Assembly (NCBI RefSeq): GCF_001889005.1
Contig: NZ_CP018153.1
Coordinates: forward strand, 1,088,501 to 1,152,500
Direction: 5' to 3'
DNA: 64,000 nucleotides
From: Christiangramia salexigens
GTDB lineage: Bacteria > Bacteroidota > Bacteroidia > Flavobacteriales > Flavobacteriaceae
The notes under the pieces were generated by a model. The model did not search any database. It worked only from the letters and a program-made list of their open reading frames with translations, and had not been told where the DNA came from. The translations under genes were made by a program, and so were the position numbers. Below are positions 50,715 through 59,160 of the stretch, in pieces; the first letter of the stretch is position 1, and every line of letters begins with the position of its first letter.

Positions 50715-52121
50715 TTAAACCTTAGTAAACCGCCCAATATAATGCAGCAGCTTTCGTTTAAAATCGGTAAATGGCGGATGAAGAAAATCTGTGGCTGCGA
50801 TCCTTCTCTGTTTCATCACAGCACGTTTTTTAGAAAAATTCCGGAAACCGTCAAAACCATGGTAATGCCCCATTCCGCTGTTCCCCACACCACCAAAAGG
50901 TAAGTTGTTTTGCGCAAGATGATAAATGGTGTCATTGATGGTTACGCCACCAGAAAGGGTGTTTTTTAATAACCAGTCTACCTTTTTACGGCGGGTATCA
51001 AAATAATAAAGCGCTAATGGATTTGGCTTATCATTCACATAACTAACGGCATCCTCACAAGAATCGATATTCACAACGGGAAGAATTGGTCCGAAGATCT
51101 CTTCCATCATAAGCTCCATTTCCTCGGTAACATCAAAAATAAGTTTTGGAGTCATCAGCTTATCACCGTTATTCTGATGGGAAATAAGCTCCACAATTTC
51201 AGCCCCTTTATTCCTGGCATCGTCCAGCATTGCATGCAGGCGTTCATGATGCCTTTCGCTTATGATATGACTGTATTGTTTGTTCTGAACAATATCAGGA
51301 TACAATTTTGCGACGGCTTCCCGAGTGCTATTCAAAAATTCTTCATTTAGATTCTTTGGAAGGATAACATAATCTGGTGCCACACAGGTTTGGCCGGCAT
51401 TGAAAAGTTTTCCTGCCATGATCCTTTTAGCGGCACGTTTAAGAGGATAGGAATCACTGATTATTGCGGGAGACTTGCCTCCCAGTTCCAGCGTTACCGG
51501 GGTCAGATTCTTTGCTGCCGACTTCATGATCAACTTACCCACTCTTATTGAGCCTGTAAAGAACAAATGATCGAAAGGCAGAGAGGAGAAATTTTCGGCC
51601 AAAGAAGCATCACCGGTCACACAATGAATATATTCTTCGGGATAAGCGGCATTGATCACCTGTTTGATAATACCGGCAGAGCGCGGAGCAACTTCCGAAG
51701 GTTTAAGGATTGCATGATTCCCAGCTGCAATGGCATCTACTAACGGGCTCAGGGTTAAAAGCACCTGATAATTCCAGGCCCCCATGATCCCTACAGAACC
51801 TAACGGCTGGTATTGATAAAAGGCTTTACTTGGATACAGGAACCATGCTCCGGTCACATGCCGGCGTTTCATCCAGTTCCTGAGATTCTTTATTGCATGC
51901 CTTATCTGGTCCTGCAAAGGAAAAATTTCCAGGAATAAAGTTTCCTCTTTCGCTCTCAGGCCAAAGTCTTCGGAAACGGCTTCAATAAAATATTCCTTAT
52001 TTTCTTCAATAATGTCTGAAAGCAGCTTAAGAGAATCCAGACGTTTTTCAAAAGAGGGAGGTGAAGCTTTAAAAGCTATTTTCTGTTTTATAAGTATTCT
52101 GTTCAATTCTTCTCTTTCCAT
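50715..52121 (-). CDS. NAD(P)-dependent aldehyde dehydrogenase
   Basis: 468 residues. Motifs: VGIMGAWNYQVLLTLSPLVD, NHAILKPSEVAPRSA, FTGSIRVGK, catalytic Glu in VTLELGGKSPAII and Cys in NAGQTCVAPDYV. The C-terminus (NTLSGGVTINDTIYHLAQNN, PFGGVGNSGMGHYHGFDGF) is typical of fatty or coniferyl aldehyde dehydrogenases related to ALDH3. It oxidises medium or long chain aldehydes. Lies 46 bases downstream of the methyltransferase gene on the same strand, perhaps the last gene of that operon. Confidence 0.92.
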   Translation of the reverse strand: MEREELNRILIKQKIAFKASPPSFEKRLDSLKLLSDIIEENKEYFIEAVSEDFGLRAKEETLFLEIFPLQDQIRHAIKNLRNWMKRRHVTGAWFLYPSKAFYQYQPLGSVGIMGAWNYQVLLTLSPLVDAIAAGNHAILKPSEVAPRSAGIIKQVINAAYPEEYIHCVTGDASLAENFSSLPFDHLFFTGSIRVGKLIMKSAAKNLTPVTLELGGKSPAIISDSYPLKRAAKRIMAGKLFNAGQTCVAPDYVILPKNLNEEFLNSTREAVAKLYPDIVQNKQYSHIISERHHERLHAMLDDARNKGAEIVELISHQNNGDKLMTPKLIFDVTEEMELMMEEIFGPILPVVNIDSCEDAVSYVNDKPNPLALYYFDTRRKKVDWLLKNTLSGGVTINDTIYHLAQNNLPFGGVGNSGMGHYHGFDGFRNFSKKRAVMKQRRIAATDFLHPPFTDFKRKLLHYIGRFTKV

Positions 52122-52167
52122 CCTTGCTGCATTAAAATTCCTATAATTCTCCCTCTTGTATTAGTAT

Positions 52168-52782
52168 TTATTTCTTCCGAAAAATCCCCATTGTAAAATT
52201 CTGGGTTGCATCCCAGGGTGTTTTATGATCAAGATTTTCAACTCTTATCACTTCAAAATCATCTTCGAATAATGCCGTCATATCCTCTCTTGAATACTGT
52301 TGAACCTGTATCCCGCTGCATCTTTCGGGGCCCTGATCTGAAAATGTAGACAATACCAGATATCCGCCAGGTTTCAGGGCTTCTTTAAGCCTGTCTTTAT
52401 ATGCTGTTACTTTATCTTTTTCGGTTAGGAAATGAAAAGCTGCCCTGTCATGCCAAAGATCAAATTTCTTTGAAGTTGAGAGTTCGGTAGCATTTTCAAC
52501 GATCCAGTTCACTTCAGAGGAATTAGCCCCGAGACGGTTCTTTGCTCTGTGAATGGCTTTTCCTGAAATATCCAGAACACTCAGATTTTTATATCCCAGC
52601 TCAAGCAGGTAGTCTACAAGAAAACTATCCCCTCCGCCAATATCAATGATCTCCGCTTCCCTGGAAAGTCCGAGAGATTCGATAATATTCAGAGACGCCT
52701 GTGGTTTTTTCTGATACCAGCTGGTTTCTTCAAATTCCTTACTATCATATATTTTTTCCCAATGTGTCTTTAGATCTTCCAT
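52168..52782 (-). CDS. Class I SAM-dependent methyltransferase
   Basis: 204 residues with motif I EIIDIGGGDSFLVDYLLELG, an acidic end of strand 2 (VLDISG), motif for strand 4 (KFDLWHDRAAFHFLT) and LKPGGYLVLSTFSDQGP. The DRAAFHFL block is typical of small thiopurine S-methyltransferase-like (TehB/TPMT-type) proteins. It could methylate metalloids or small thiols. It follows the DUF2231 gene after three bases, so it is co-transcribed with the two exported proteins upstream. Confidence 0.82.
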   Translation of the reverse strand: MEDLKTHWEKIYDSKEFEETSWYQKKPQASLNIIESLGLSREAEIIDIGGGDSFLVDYLLELGYKNLSVLDISGKAIHRAKNRLGANSSEVNWIVENATELSTSKKFDLWHDRAAFHFLTEKDKVTAYKDRLKEALKPGGYLVLSTFSDQGPERCSGIQVQQYSREDMTALFEDDFEVIRVENLDHKTPWDATQNFTMGIFRKK

Positions 52783-52785
52783 ATT

Positions 52786-53274
52786 TTAATCATTAAATTC
52801 TGAACAGTCTTCCGCAGGAATATATACTCCTGCTGCCTGCTGATAAACCAGACTAGCGCCGAGGTGGCCTACATAAGCCAAAACCCCTGAGCCTGCAAGC
52901 AGGGCAAGAACTATCAGAATATTCGTTATCTTTTTTTTCAGGCTATGTATATAGTCCTTTAATAATTCAATCAACAATGCACCGGTAAATATCCAGGATG
53001 CGATATAGGCAAAATTCTCATGATCCTTTAAAACCGTGGGATCACAAAGTTCTCTGGACACAATACCATCGGCAAGATCACCGGTATAGACCGAGATCCA
53101 GATCCCAATAACACCCAAGACCAGCAATACCCGTCCTCCATGGGTCCAGGTGATCTTAGAGGACCACAAACCTATCAATTTAAACAGGCTTGCCATCAGC
53201 AATAGAACGATCGGAAAATGAACGGACAGAGGATGAAAAACCTCTGTCCGCCAAAATTCTGGGATCTCATTCAT
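52786..53274 (-). CDS. DUF2231-domain membrane protein
   Basis: 162 residues with four hydrophobic helices and the family opening FHPLSVHFPIVLLLMASLF. Conserved His residues (VHFP, HENFAYIA) could bind a metal or heme. DUF2231 proteins occur beside cytochromes and copper genes. It is separated by two bases from the lipoprotein gene and three bases from the methyltransferase gene. Function not known. Confidence 0.82.
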   Translation of the reverse strand: MNEIPEFWRTEVFHPLSVHFPIVLLLMASLFKLIGLWSSKITWTHGGRVLLVLGVIGIWISVYTGDLADGIVSRELCDPTVLKDHENFAYIASWIFTGALLIELLKDYIHSLKKKITNILIVLALLAGSGVLAYVGHLGASLVYQQAAGVYIPAEDCSEFND

Positions 53275-53276
53275 AA

Positions 53277-53591
53277 CTACTCCAAGATCTTAACAGAAAT
53301 TGGATCAAGTCTTTTACCTGTTTTCTCAACTTCTACTTCAACCTTCTGGCCTTCTTTAAGTTCAGAAAACTCAACTTCATTCCCTGCTCTGGTAAGGCTG
53401 GTATTTTCAGTGAAATATAATTCCAGTGTTTTATCATCGCTGGTAGTCACATAGATCTCTGTTTTATCGGCTTCAACTTCCTTAACGGTTCCCTGATAAG
53501 TTCCAGATTCAACAACATCTGTGCTCTCTCCACAGGCGAAAAACAGAAGAATTGTGCTAAATAATAATCCTTTTAAAATTGTAGATTTCAT
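53277..53591 (-). CDS. Small lipoprotein, DUF5666/OB-like
   Basis: 104 residues: lipoprotein signal (LLFSTILLFFACGES, Cys20) and one beta-barrel-like domain: TYQGTVKEVEADKTEIYVTT, LYFTENTSLTRAG, LKEGQKVEVEVEKTGKRLDP. The pattern is that of DUF5666/OB-type exported domains. It is the first gene of a three-gene operon with DUF2231 and a methyltransferase. The role is unknown; a metal- or anion-binding periplasmic protein is one possibility. Confidence 0.72.
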   Translation of the reverse strand: MKSTILKGLLFSTILLFFACGESTDVVESGTYQGTVKEVEADKTEIYVTTSDDKTLELYFTENTSLTRAGNEVEFSELKEGQKVEVEVEKTGKRLDPISVKILE

Positions 53592-53655
53592 TTTAATAAA
53601 ATTTAGATTGATTGAAATTATAATTAAACCAAATTAGATAAAAAACCAGTCATAC

Positions 53656-53663
53656 CAAAGCTA
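53656..53663 (-). promoter_or_regulatory. -7 box of the lipoprotein-DUF2231-methyltransferase operon
   Basis: TAGCTTTG on the minus strand, 65 nt upstream of the ATG at 53591. Confidence 0.42.
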
Positions 53664-53684
53664 TGTTCCGGCTTTAATATTTCT

Positions 53685-54725
53685 CTAAGAGACTTCCTCT
53701 TCATTCTCTTTCATTGAAAATTTGATCATATTAAAGGACCTCATCAAATGAAATAATCCAGGTAAAATAACAAAACCACCAGCAAGCAATGTGATGGCTA
53801 ATACTTTAATAACACTATATGGCGCGATATCTTCCAACATGTTCAATTCTTCACCTGCTGTAATGATCAAATTAGGAAAATGGGTGTTTACCGCCGCGAA
53901 AATGACCAGAAGGATCTGAGCTCCTGCAAATATTCTGGTGAGAACAGATCTTTGTTTTTTAATGGCCGTCCATAATGGAATCAATAACAGAGCAGATATT
54001 CCAATAGCCAGTAATGAAAGGGTGTTCTGAAGGAAGTCTTTTACGAAGACCATATCTGTATAATACCCATAAAACAACACGGCTCCACCAAGAAGTACCA
54101 GTACGATAGTAAAAAATGCGGATTTCCTGCTGTAAATTTTCCTGATCTCTGCACTAGTTTCCCCTATTAAAAGAGTAGAAGCCAGAAAGGCACAAAGCGC
54201 CGCATAGAATAATCCGGTCAACACACTGAAGATATTGAGCCAGGGTGAAATAAATATTTCAGCAAAGGTGGTCTGTGAGTAATCGTTTGTGATCACTATT
54301 TCACCGCTTACCAATGCTCCGAAAGACATTCCGAGAAAGATCGGGGTTAAAAGACTTGAGATCCTGAACATCCTATTATACCAGATCTGTGACGCATCTA
54401 TCACCGCGTCATAATGCCTGAAGATAAATGCAACTCCTCTCATGGTGATCCCTAACAAGACAAGAGTTAATGGAATATGCAGGTATATTATGATCACATT
54501 GAAATAAGCAGGAAAAGCTATCCAAAGGATCACTATAAGAATAATGAGCCAGATATGATTGGCTTCCCAAATAGGACCCATAACTTTATAAATTGTATCA
54601 CGGGTCAACTTTCTATTATCCCGGCTGGAAAACAACTCTACGATGCCTGCTCCAAAATCTGCTCCTCCCAGCAGAACATACAGGAACAGCGAAAAGAATG
54701 TAAAGAAGAGTACTACGTATAACAT
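53685..54725 (-). CDS. cydB: Cytochrome bd ubiquinol oxidase subunit II
   Basis: 346 residues with about nine membrane helices. FLYVLLGGADFGAGIVELFS at the N-terminus and PIWEANHIWLIILIVILWIA are CydB signatures, and RGVAFIFRHYD completes the family pattern. Together with CydA, two bases upstream, it forms the high-affinity O2-reducing terminal oxidase in the inner membrane, taking electrons from menaquinol. It is also resistant to sulfide and NO in other bacteria, which fits the sulfur genes nearby. Confidence 0.95.
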   Translation of the reverse strand: MLYVVLFFTFFSLFLYVLLGGADFGAGIVELFSSRDNRKLTRDTIYKVMGPIWEANHIWLIILIVILWIAFPAYFNVIIIYLHIPLTLVLLGITMRGVAFIFRHYDAVIDASQIWYNRMFRISSLLTPIFLGMSFGALVSGEIVITNDYSQTTFAEIFISPWLNIFSVLTGLFYAALCAFLASTLLIGETSAEIRKIYSRKSAFFTIVLVLLGGAVLFYGYYTDMVFVKDFLQNTLSLLAIGISALLLIPLWTAIKKQRSVLTRIFAGAQILLVIFAAVNTHFPNLIITAGEELNMLEDIAPYSVIKVLAITLLAGGFVILPGLFHLMRSFNMIKFSMKENEEEVS

Positions 54726-54727
54726 AA

Positions 54728-56029
54728 TTATCCAATTGATCTGTTAAGTACTTTAATCTGCCGGTTCATCAACCAGGCTACCGTAAGCGCCAGTATGAGA
54801 TAAACACTCACATACAGATAGAAACTGTATTCCATCCCAGGCATAGGTGTTACGGCGTCCTTTGTTTTCATGATATTATAAACGATCCAGGGTTGACGGC
54901 CTACCTCGGTTACTACCCAGCCCGCTTCCACGGCTACAAAGCCCAGCGGACTTATAAGTGCGAATAACCACCAGAACTTCCTGTTTTCCAGCCACTTTTT
55001 CTTTTTGAGACTAATAAAATAAATTAGGGCTGCCAGCATTAATAAACTGCCTATCCCTACCATGATCTGAAATGCATAATGCACTATCGGTACAGGTGGC
55101 AGTTCATCCTGAGGGAAATCGTTAAGTCCTTTAACCTCAGCATCAAAATCTCCAAACGCCAGGAAAGACAAAGCTCCTGGAATTTCTATTTTGTTGGTGA
55201 CCTCTTTCTTTTCTGCGTCCACGATCCCGCCAATGTATAGGGGAGCTTTTTCCATTGTTTCATAATGGGCTTCCATTGCGGCCAGTTTTATTGGTTGTCT
55301 TTTGGCCACATCCTTTGCAGATAAATCACCGCTTATTGGCTGAAGAAGAGCGCCAATACCGCCAAAGGTGATCGCAATCTTAAAAGCTGCTTTATGAAGT
55401 TCAGGTTTTTTATTCCGTAAGATCTGAAAGGCATGAATACCCGCTACGGCAAAACCGGTGGCAGCGAAGGCGGCAAGCGTCATATGCAGTGCCTGTGTGA
55501 ACCATGCATCATTTAATAGCGCTGCTACAGGATCTATATTTTTAAATTCACCATTAATAACCTCAAAACCGGCAGGCGAATTCATCCAGGCATTTGCGGA
55601 AACCACAAGAATTCCTGAGGCCACTCCGGAGATCCCAATGATGATACCCGTTATCCAGTGAAAGGTTTCAGGTAGTTTTTTCCATCCATAGAGATAAAAA
55701 CCAAGCGCAATTGCTTCAACAAAGAAGGCTGCTCCTTCCAAAGAGAAAGGCATGCCAATAACAGGACCGGCATGTTTCATAAATTCGGGCCAGAGCATAC
55801 CCAGTTCAAAGGATAGTGCCGTACCCGATACAGCTCCGGTCACGAAAAATATTGCTACACCTCTTTGCCATGCTTTGGTAAGTTTTAAGTAATGAGGCTT
55901 TCTTGTATTAAGCCATTTCTTATGGGAAACCACCATAAAAAAAGGCATCACCATACCTATACAAGCAAAAATTATATGAAAGCCGAGGGTAAATGCCATT
56001 TGAAGTCTGGCAAAATCTAAATTTTCCAT
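54728..56029 (-). CDS. cydA: Cytochrome bd ubiquinol oxidase subunit I
   Basis: 433 residues. The N-terminal RLQMAFTLGFHIIFACIG contains the heme b595 His, WAFTHAL-like WFTQALHMTLAAFAATGF the b558 His, and GWVVTEVGRQPW the heme-ligand region near Met. It is shorter than the E. coli protein and has a short Q-loop, as in Bacillus-type oxidases. Together with cydB two bases downstream it makes a complete bd oxidase. The operon's promoter is in 56030-56197, where no good -7 box was seen. Confidence 0.95.
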   Translation of the reverse strand: MENLDFARLQMAFTLGFHIIFACIGMVMPFFMVVSHKKWLNTRKPHYLKLTKAWQRGVAIFFVTGAVSGTALSFELGMLWPEFMKHAGPVIGMPFSLEGAAFFVEAIALGFYLYGWKKLPETFHWITGIIIGISGVASGILVVSANAWMNSPAGFEVINGEFKNIDPVAALLNDAWFTQALHMTLAAFAATGFAVAGIHAFQILRNKKPELHKAAFKIAITFGGIGALLQPISGDLSAKDVAKRQPIKLAAMEAHYETMEKAPLYIGGIVDAEKKEVTNKIEIPGALSFLAFGDFDAEVKGLNDFPQDELPPVPIVHYAFQIMVGIGSLLMLAALIYFISLKKKKWLENRKFWWLFALISPLGFVAVEAGWVVTEVGRQPWIVYNIMKTKDAVTPMPGMEYSFYLYVSVYLILALTVAWLMNRQIKVLNRSIG

Positions 56030-56050
56030 CCAAGGAATTTTTAAGAGGAT

Positions 56051-56077
56051 CCTTCAACCAAATACAGCTATTGAAGG
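56051..56077. repeat. Inverted repeat upstream of cydA
   Basis: Seven-base arms CCTTCAA / TTGAAGG separated by 13 bases, 22 bases before the cydA start. It could be an operator or a leader hairpin; there is no support beyond symmetry. Confidence 0.35.
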
Positions 56078-56197
56078 GTCGTTTTTATCGGCTTATAAAA
56101 TTAAGGAGTTTAAGAAGTTCTGCCTTGCGTATTAAGGAATATTTGACGGATTTTAAGATTAGTATAAGATAAAATCCTATGGCCACTTTTTAATGGA

Positions 56198-56998
56198 TCA
56201 GGAAAGTTCCTTCCAGATAATATAGATCCCCATAACAAGCACGAACCAGCCGAAACCTTTTTTTAACTTTTCACCATGAATGAACTTATTAAGATAGACT
56301 CCCAGGAATATCCCGATCACCGAAAGCCCGGTAAAGATGAGCAAGAACATCCAGTCTATTTTTAAATGTCCAAGATCACCCAAAAAGCCAATAAGGGAGT
56401 TAATTGCAATGATAAGCAGAGAGGTTCCCACGGCTTTTTTCATACTTAATCCTGCCATGAGCACTAAGATTGGGATAATGATAAAACCTCCACCTGCACC
56501 TACGAGCCCGGTGATAAGTCCTGTAAAAATACCAAGAAAGGCTAAAAGAATATGGTTCGTAGGTTTATTAATATGTGAATCACTCAACATTTTCTCCTTA
56601 TCTATGATCATAGAAACAGAAGCTAAAAGCATAAGAACCGCAAAGAACAGCATGATTCCAATATCCTTAGTAAGAGTAAAACCGGAGATCGTAAGAATAT
56701 TATCGGGAATGGCCGGTACCAGAAATTTACGGGTACTAAAAACAGCAATAACGGCGGGTATTGCAAAGATAATGGCCGTTTTAAATCCTACCAGTCCTTT
56801 TTGAAGGTTACGACCAGCTCCAACCAGAGATGATGACCCTACCACAAAAAGCGAATAAGCTGTGGCTGTAACAGGATTAACGGACATTAGATACACCATC
56901 ACCGGAACCGTTAAAATGGAGCCTCCTCCACCAATAAGGCCCAAAACAAGACCGATTAGCAAAGCACCAAAATAACCCAGAATTTCCAACATGTCCAT
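56198..56998 (-). CDS. TauE/SafE-family sulfite/sulfur-anion exporter
   Basis: 266 residues with eight hydrophobic helices in two homologous halves. GYFGALLIGLVLGLIGGGGS and GIFTGLITGLVGAGGGFIII are the paired TauE glycine-rich motifs. Such proteins export sulfite or organosulfonates from the cytosol, which would remove the sulfite made by persulfide dioxygenase (44172-45509). It is preceded by a copy of the shared palindrome and by the Crp/Fnr gene on the same strand. Confidence 0.9.
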   Translation of the reverse strand: MDMLEILGYFGALLIGLVLGLIGGGGSILTVPVMVYLMSVNPVTATAYSLFVVGSSSLVGAGRNLQKGLVGFKTAIIFAIPAVIAVFSTRKFLVPAIPDNILTISGFTLTKDIGIMLFFAVLMLLASVSMIIDKEKMLSDSHINKPTNHILLAFLGIFTGLITGLVGAGGGFIIIPILVLMAGLSMKKAVGTSLLIIAINSLIGFLGDLGHLKIDWMFLLIFTGLSVIGIFLGVYLNKFIHGEKLKKGFGWFVLVMGIYIIWKELS

Positions 56999-57023
56999 AT
57001 TTTTATATTTCTTTAAACAGCGA

Positions 57024-57068
57024 CAAAATTACCAGCTTAGTACGTTCCTCACAGTAACAAGTGTTACA
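57024..57068 (-). promoter_or_regulatory. Crp/Fnr-type operator and promoter of the TauE gene
   Basis: On the minus strand TGTAAC-ACTT-GTTACT at 57053-57068, with a perfect -7 box TAATTTTG at 57024-57031 and the same 36.5-base centre-to-box-end distance. It lies between the Crp/Fnr gene and tauE, so tauE has its own activated promoter. Confidence 0.75.
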
Positions 57069-57076
57069 ATGAGTAT

Positions 57077-57709
57077 CTATAGTTCTTTTACTTCGATTTG
57101 ATTTCTTTGAAGAGAGATCTTGCCATCCAATTCCAGCTTTTTTAAAAGTCTTGAGATCACCACTCTGGAAGTATGAAGATCGTAAGCGATCTGTTGATGT
57201 GTATTCTGAATGAATTCACTTTTATTGATCTTGGCTTTATCCTGAAGGTAGCGCATTAAGCGGGCATCCATATTAAGAAATGCGATCGCATCTATGGTTT
57301 CCAGCATTTCGGTAAGCCGGGAATGATAGGAATCGAACACAAAATTTCTCCAGGATTTAAATTGGGATGTCCACTCCTCCATTTTTTCTATAGGGATCAT
57401 CACAAATGAGGTATCTGTCTCGGCCACAGCCCGGATCTCACTCTTCGTCTTTCCAAGGCAGCAGTTGAGCGTCATTGCACAGGTATCCCCGCGTTCTATA
57501 AAATATAAAAGCAACTCATCTCCCTCACTATCTTCTCTTAAGATCTTAATTGCTCCCTGAAGTAGTAAAGGCATACCTTTAACGTAATCGCCGATCTCTA
57601 TGATCTTCTCATTAGCCTTAACAGATTTATAGGTACCTACCTTATGGATCTCTTCAATTAATTCCTTTTCGAATAGAAAGCCATAGGCTTCCTGCAATTC
57701 CTCTCGCAT
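57077..57709 (-). CDS. Crp/Fnr-family regulator, proposed activator of the sulfur genes
   Basis: 210 residues from ATG 57709 (MREELQEAYGFLFEKEL); a TTG 39 bases upstream is unlikely. A cyclic-nucleotide-binding-like beta-roll (20-110) is followed by a long dimer helix and a winged helix: THQQIAYDLHTSRVVISRLL, with SRVVISR (181-187) as recognition helix. Instead of the usual Glu at Crp position 181/Fnr 209 there is Val, so its site should differ from TGTGA or TTGAT. Cys77, Cys83 and Cys84 (DTCAMTLNCCLG) form a Cys-x5-Cys-Cys group in the sensor domain, suitable for persulfide or redox sensing. No Fnr-type N-terminal Fe-S cysteines exist. Confidence 0.88.
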   Translation of the reverse strand: MREELQEAYGFLFEKELIEEIHKVGTYKSVKANEKIIEIGDYVKGMPLLLQGAIKILREDSEGDELLLYFIERGDTCAMTLNCCLGKTKSEIRAVAETDTSFVMIPIEKMEEWTSQFKSWRNFVFDSYHSRLTEMLETIDAIAFLNMDARLMRYLQDKAKINKSEFIQNTHQQIAYDLHTSRVVISRLLKKLELDGKISLQRNQIEVKEL

Positions 57710-58022
57710 TTGCTTTAATTTGATATTAAAATTAAAAAGAATAATCAATTCAATATCCTATAGTATAACTAGGGCATTAATGATATAATACAATATGATG
57801 AATTTTAAGTTCTAAAAATCAATTAGTTAATCCCTGAAGGTACATTTCTATTTTGTCTTAAAAATAATCTATAAGAGTTCATTCAGGCAATTGGAAAAAA
57901 CAAAGAGATATCAAATTCTTCAGCTAATTAATTACTAAATTTCAACTTTGATTAATCTCGCAATTAATTAAAACACAGAGCTAAAAAATTTGTTATAAAT
58001 CCAGCTATAGCCAGACGGAAGA
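57710..58022. other. Intergenic region between the Crp/Fnr gene and the endonuclease/phosphatase-fold gene
   Basis: These 313 AT-rich bases separate two divergent genes. I find no perfect TAnnTTTG box on either strand, no copy of the GTAAC palindrome, no terminator and no plausible small gene. Confidence 0.5.
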
Positions 58023-59108
58023 ATGGAACTTACTTATTACATCTTAACAGGCATAATAGTCGTTTGTAGTTTACTGCCTTTTGTTACAGATCAACACTGG
58101 GCCTTTCGGGTATGGGAATTCGGAAGGATACAACTATTATTTCTTCAACTGGTCGTTCTGGGACTTGCGTTCTTATTAATTGAAGAGCAGGACGCCATCT
58201 TCTGGGTGCTACAGGCGTTGCTTATGGCTCTGATCATTTACAATATTATCATCCTTGTCCCATATACAACGCTTTATAAACGGAATAAAACTTCTGAAGT
58301 AAAGAAACATTCGAGATCCATTTCCATCTTATCTGCGAATGTGTATCAATTCAATACCAATTATCACGAATTGCTGGAGCTTATTGCTGAAGTAGATCCC
58401 GATGTGGTACTCACCATGGAATCCAATAAAGACTGGGAACAGGCTATGAAAGGTCTGGAACAGGATTATCCGAATTTTAAAAAGGTAGGTCTTGAGAATA
58501 CCTACGGGATGCATTTCTATACCAGATTAAAAACAAGAAAATTAAAGGTAAATTACTTTACAGCTGATGACCTGCCCAGTATAGAAGCAGAACTGGAAAC
58601 CGAAGGAGGCAGCAAATTCACCTTATTTGGAGTCCACCCTCCCCCCCCAAGTCCTACCGAAGAAGACAATTCCAAGGAAAGGGATGCCGAATTGCTTTCT
58701 GTGGCGAGGAAAGTTCAGGAAACCAAGGGACCTGTTGTGGTTGTTGGTGATTTTAATAATGTGGCCTGGGCCAAATCGTCCATCTTATTCAGAAAGACTT
58801 CAGAATTAATAGATCCCAGAATTGGAAGAGGTTTTGTTTCCACATTTCACGCCAGCTACCGTTTATTAAGATTTCCTATTGATCTGTTCTTTCATACCAC
58901 CGATATTTTCATCGAGGAATTTAAGACTCTTCGACATATTAGCAGTGATCACTTACCGCTTTTCAGCAAGTTCTATATCAATTATTCAGAAGATATTCAG
59001 GAAGAAGAAATCGAAAGCCTGGAAGAAGGCCAACATGAGGAAGTGGATGAAATGATAGAAGAAGGCATCAAGGAAGAAAGCGACCGCCCGGAGATTGCCA
59101 CCGAATAA
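58023..59108 (+). CDS. Endonuclease/exonuclease/phosphatase-fold membrane protein
   Basis: 361 residues. Three N-terminal membrane helices (1-85) precede an extracytoplasmic EEP domain: SILSANVYQFNTNYHELLEL, DPDVVLTMESNKDW (catalytic Glu), VVVGDFNNVAWAKSS and the final HISSDHLPLFSKF (catalytic Asp-His). The group includes secreted DNases and phosphodiesterases. A 40-residue acidic tail (EEEIESLEEGQHEE and so on) follows. Related YafD-like proteins are common; the substrate is unknown. Confidence 0.87.
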   Translation: MELTYYILTGIIVVCSLLPFVTDQHWAFRVWEFGRIQLLFLQLVVLGLAFLLIEEQDAIFWVLQALLMALIIYNIIILVPYTTLYKRNKTSEVKKHSRSISILSANVYQFNTNYHELLELIAEVDPDVVLTMESNKDWEQAMKGLEQDYPNFKKVGLENTYGMHFYTRLKTRKLKVNYFTADDLPSIEAELETEGGSKFTLFGVHPPPPSPTEEDNSKERDAELLSVARKVQETKGPVVVVGDFNNVAWAKSSILFRKTSELIDPRIGRGFVSTFHASYRLLRFPIDLFFHTTDIFIEEFKTLRHISSDHLPLFSKFYINYSEDIQEEEIESLEEGQHEEVDEMIEEGIKEESDRPEIATE

Positions 59109-59160
59109 TTTCAGTAGAAATTAAATTTGCAGACTTCAGAAAATACCACGCTACAGGGCC

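Noticed and set aside
57710..57748. In-frame extension of the Crp/Fnr gene from a TTG at 57748
   Set aside because: It would add a Lys/Ile/Phe-rich stretch with no family similarity; ATG 57709 gives a normal N-terminus.
58076..58092. TTTTGTTACA near the start of the endonuclease/phosphatase-fold gene
   Set aside because: Left half is ACTGCC instead of GTAAC, and it lies inside the coding region.
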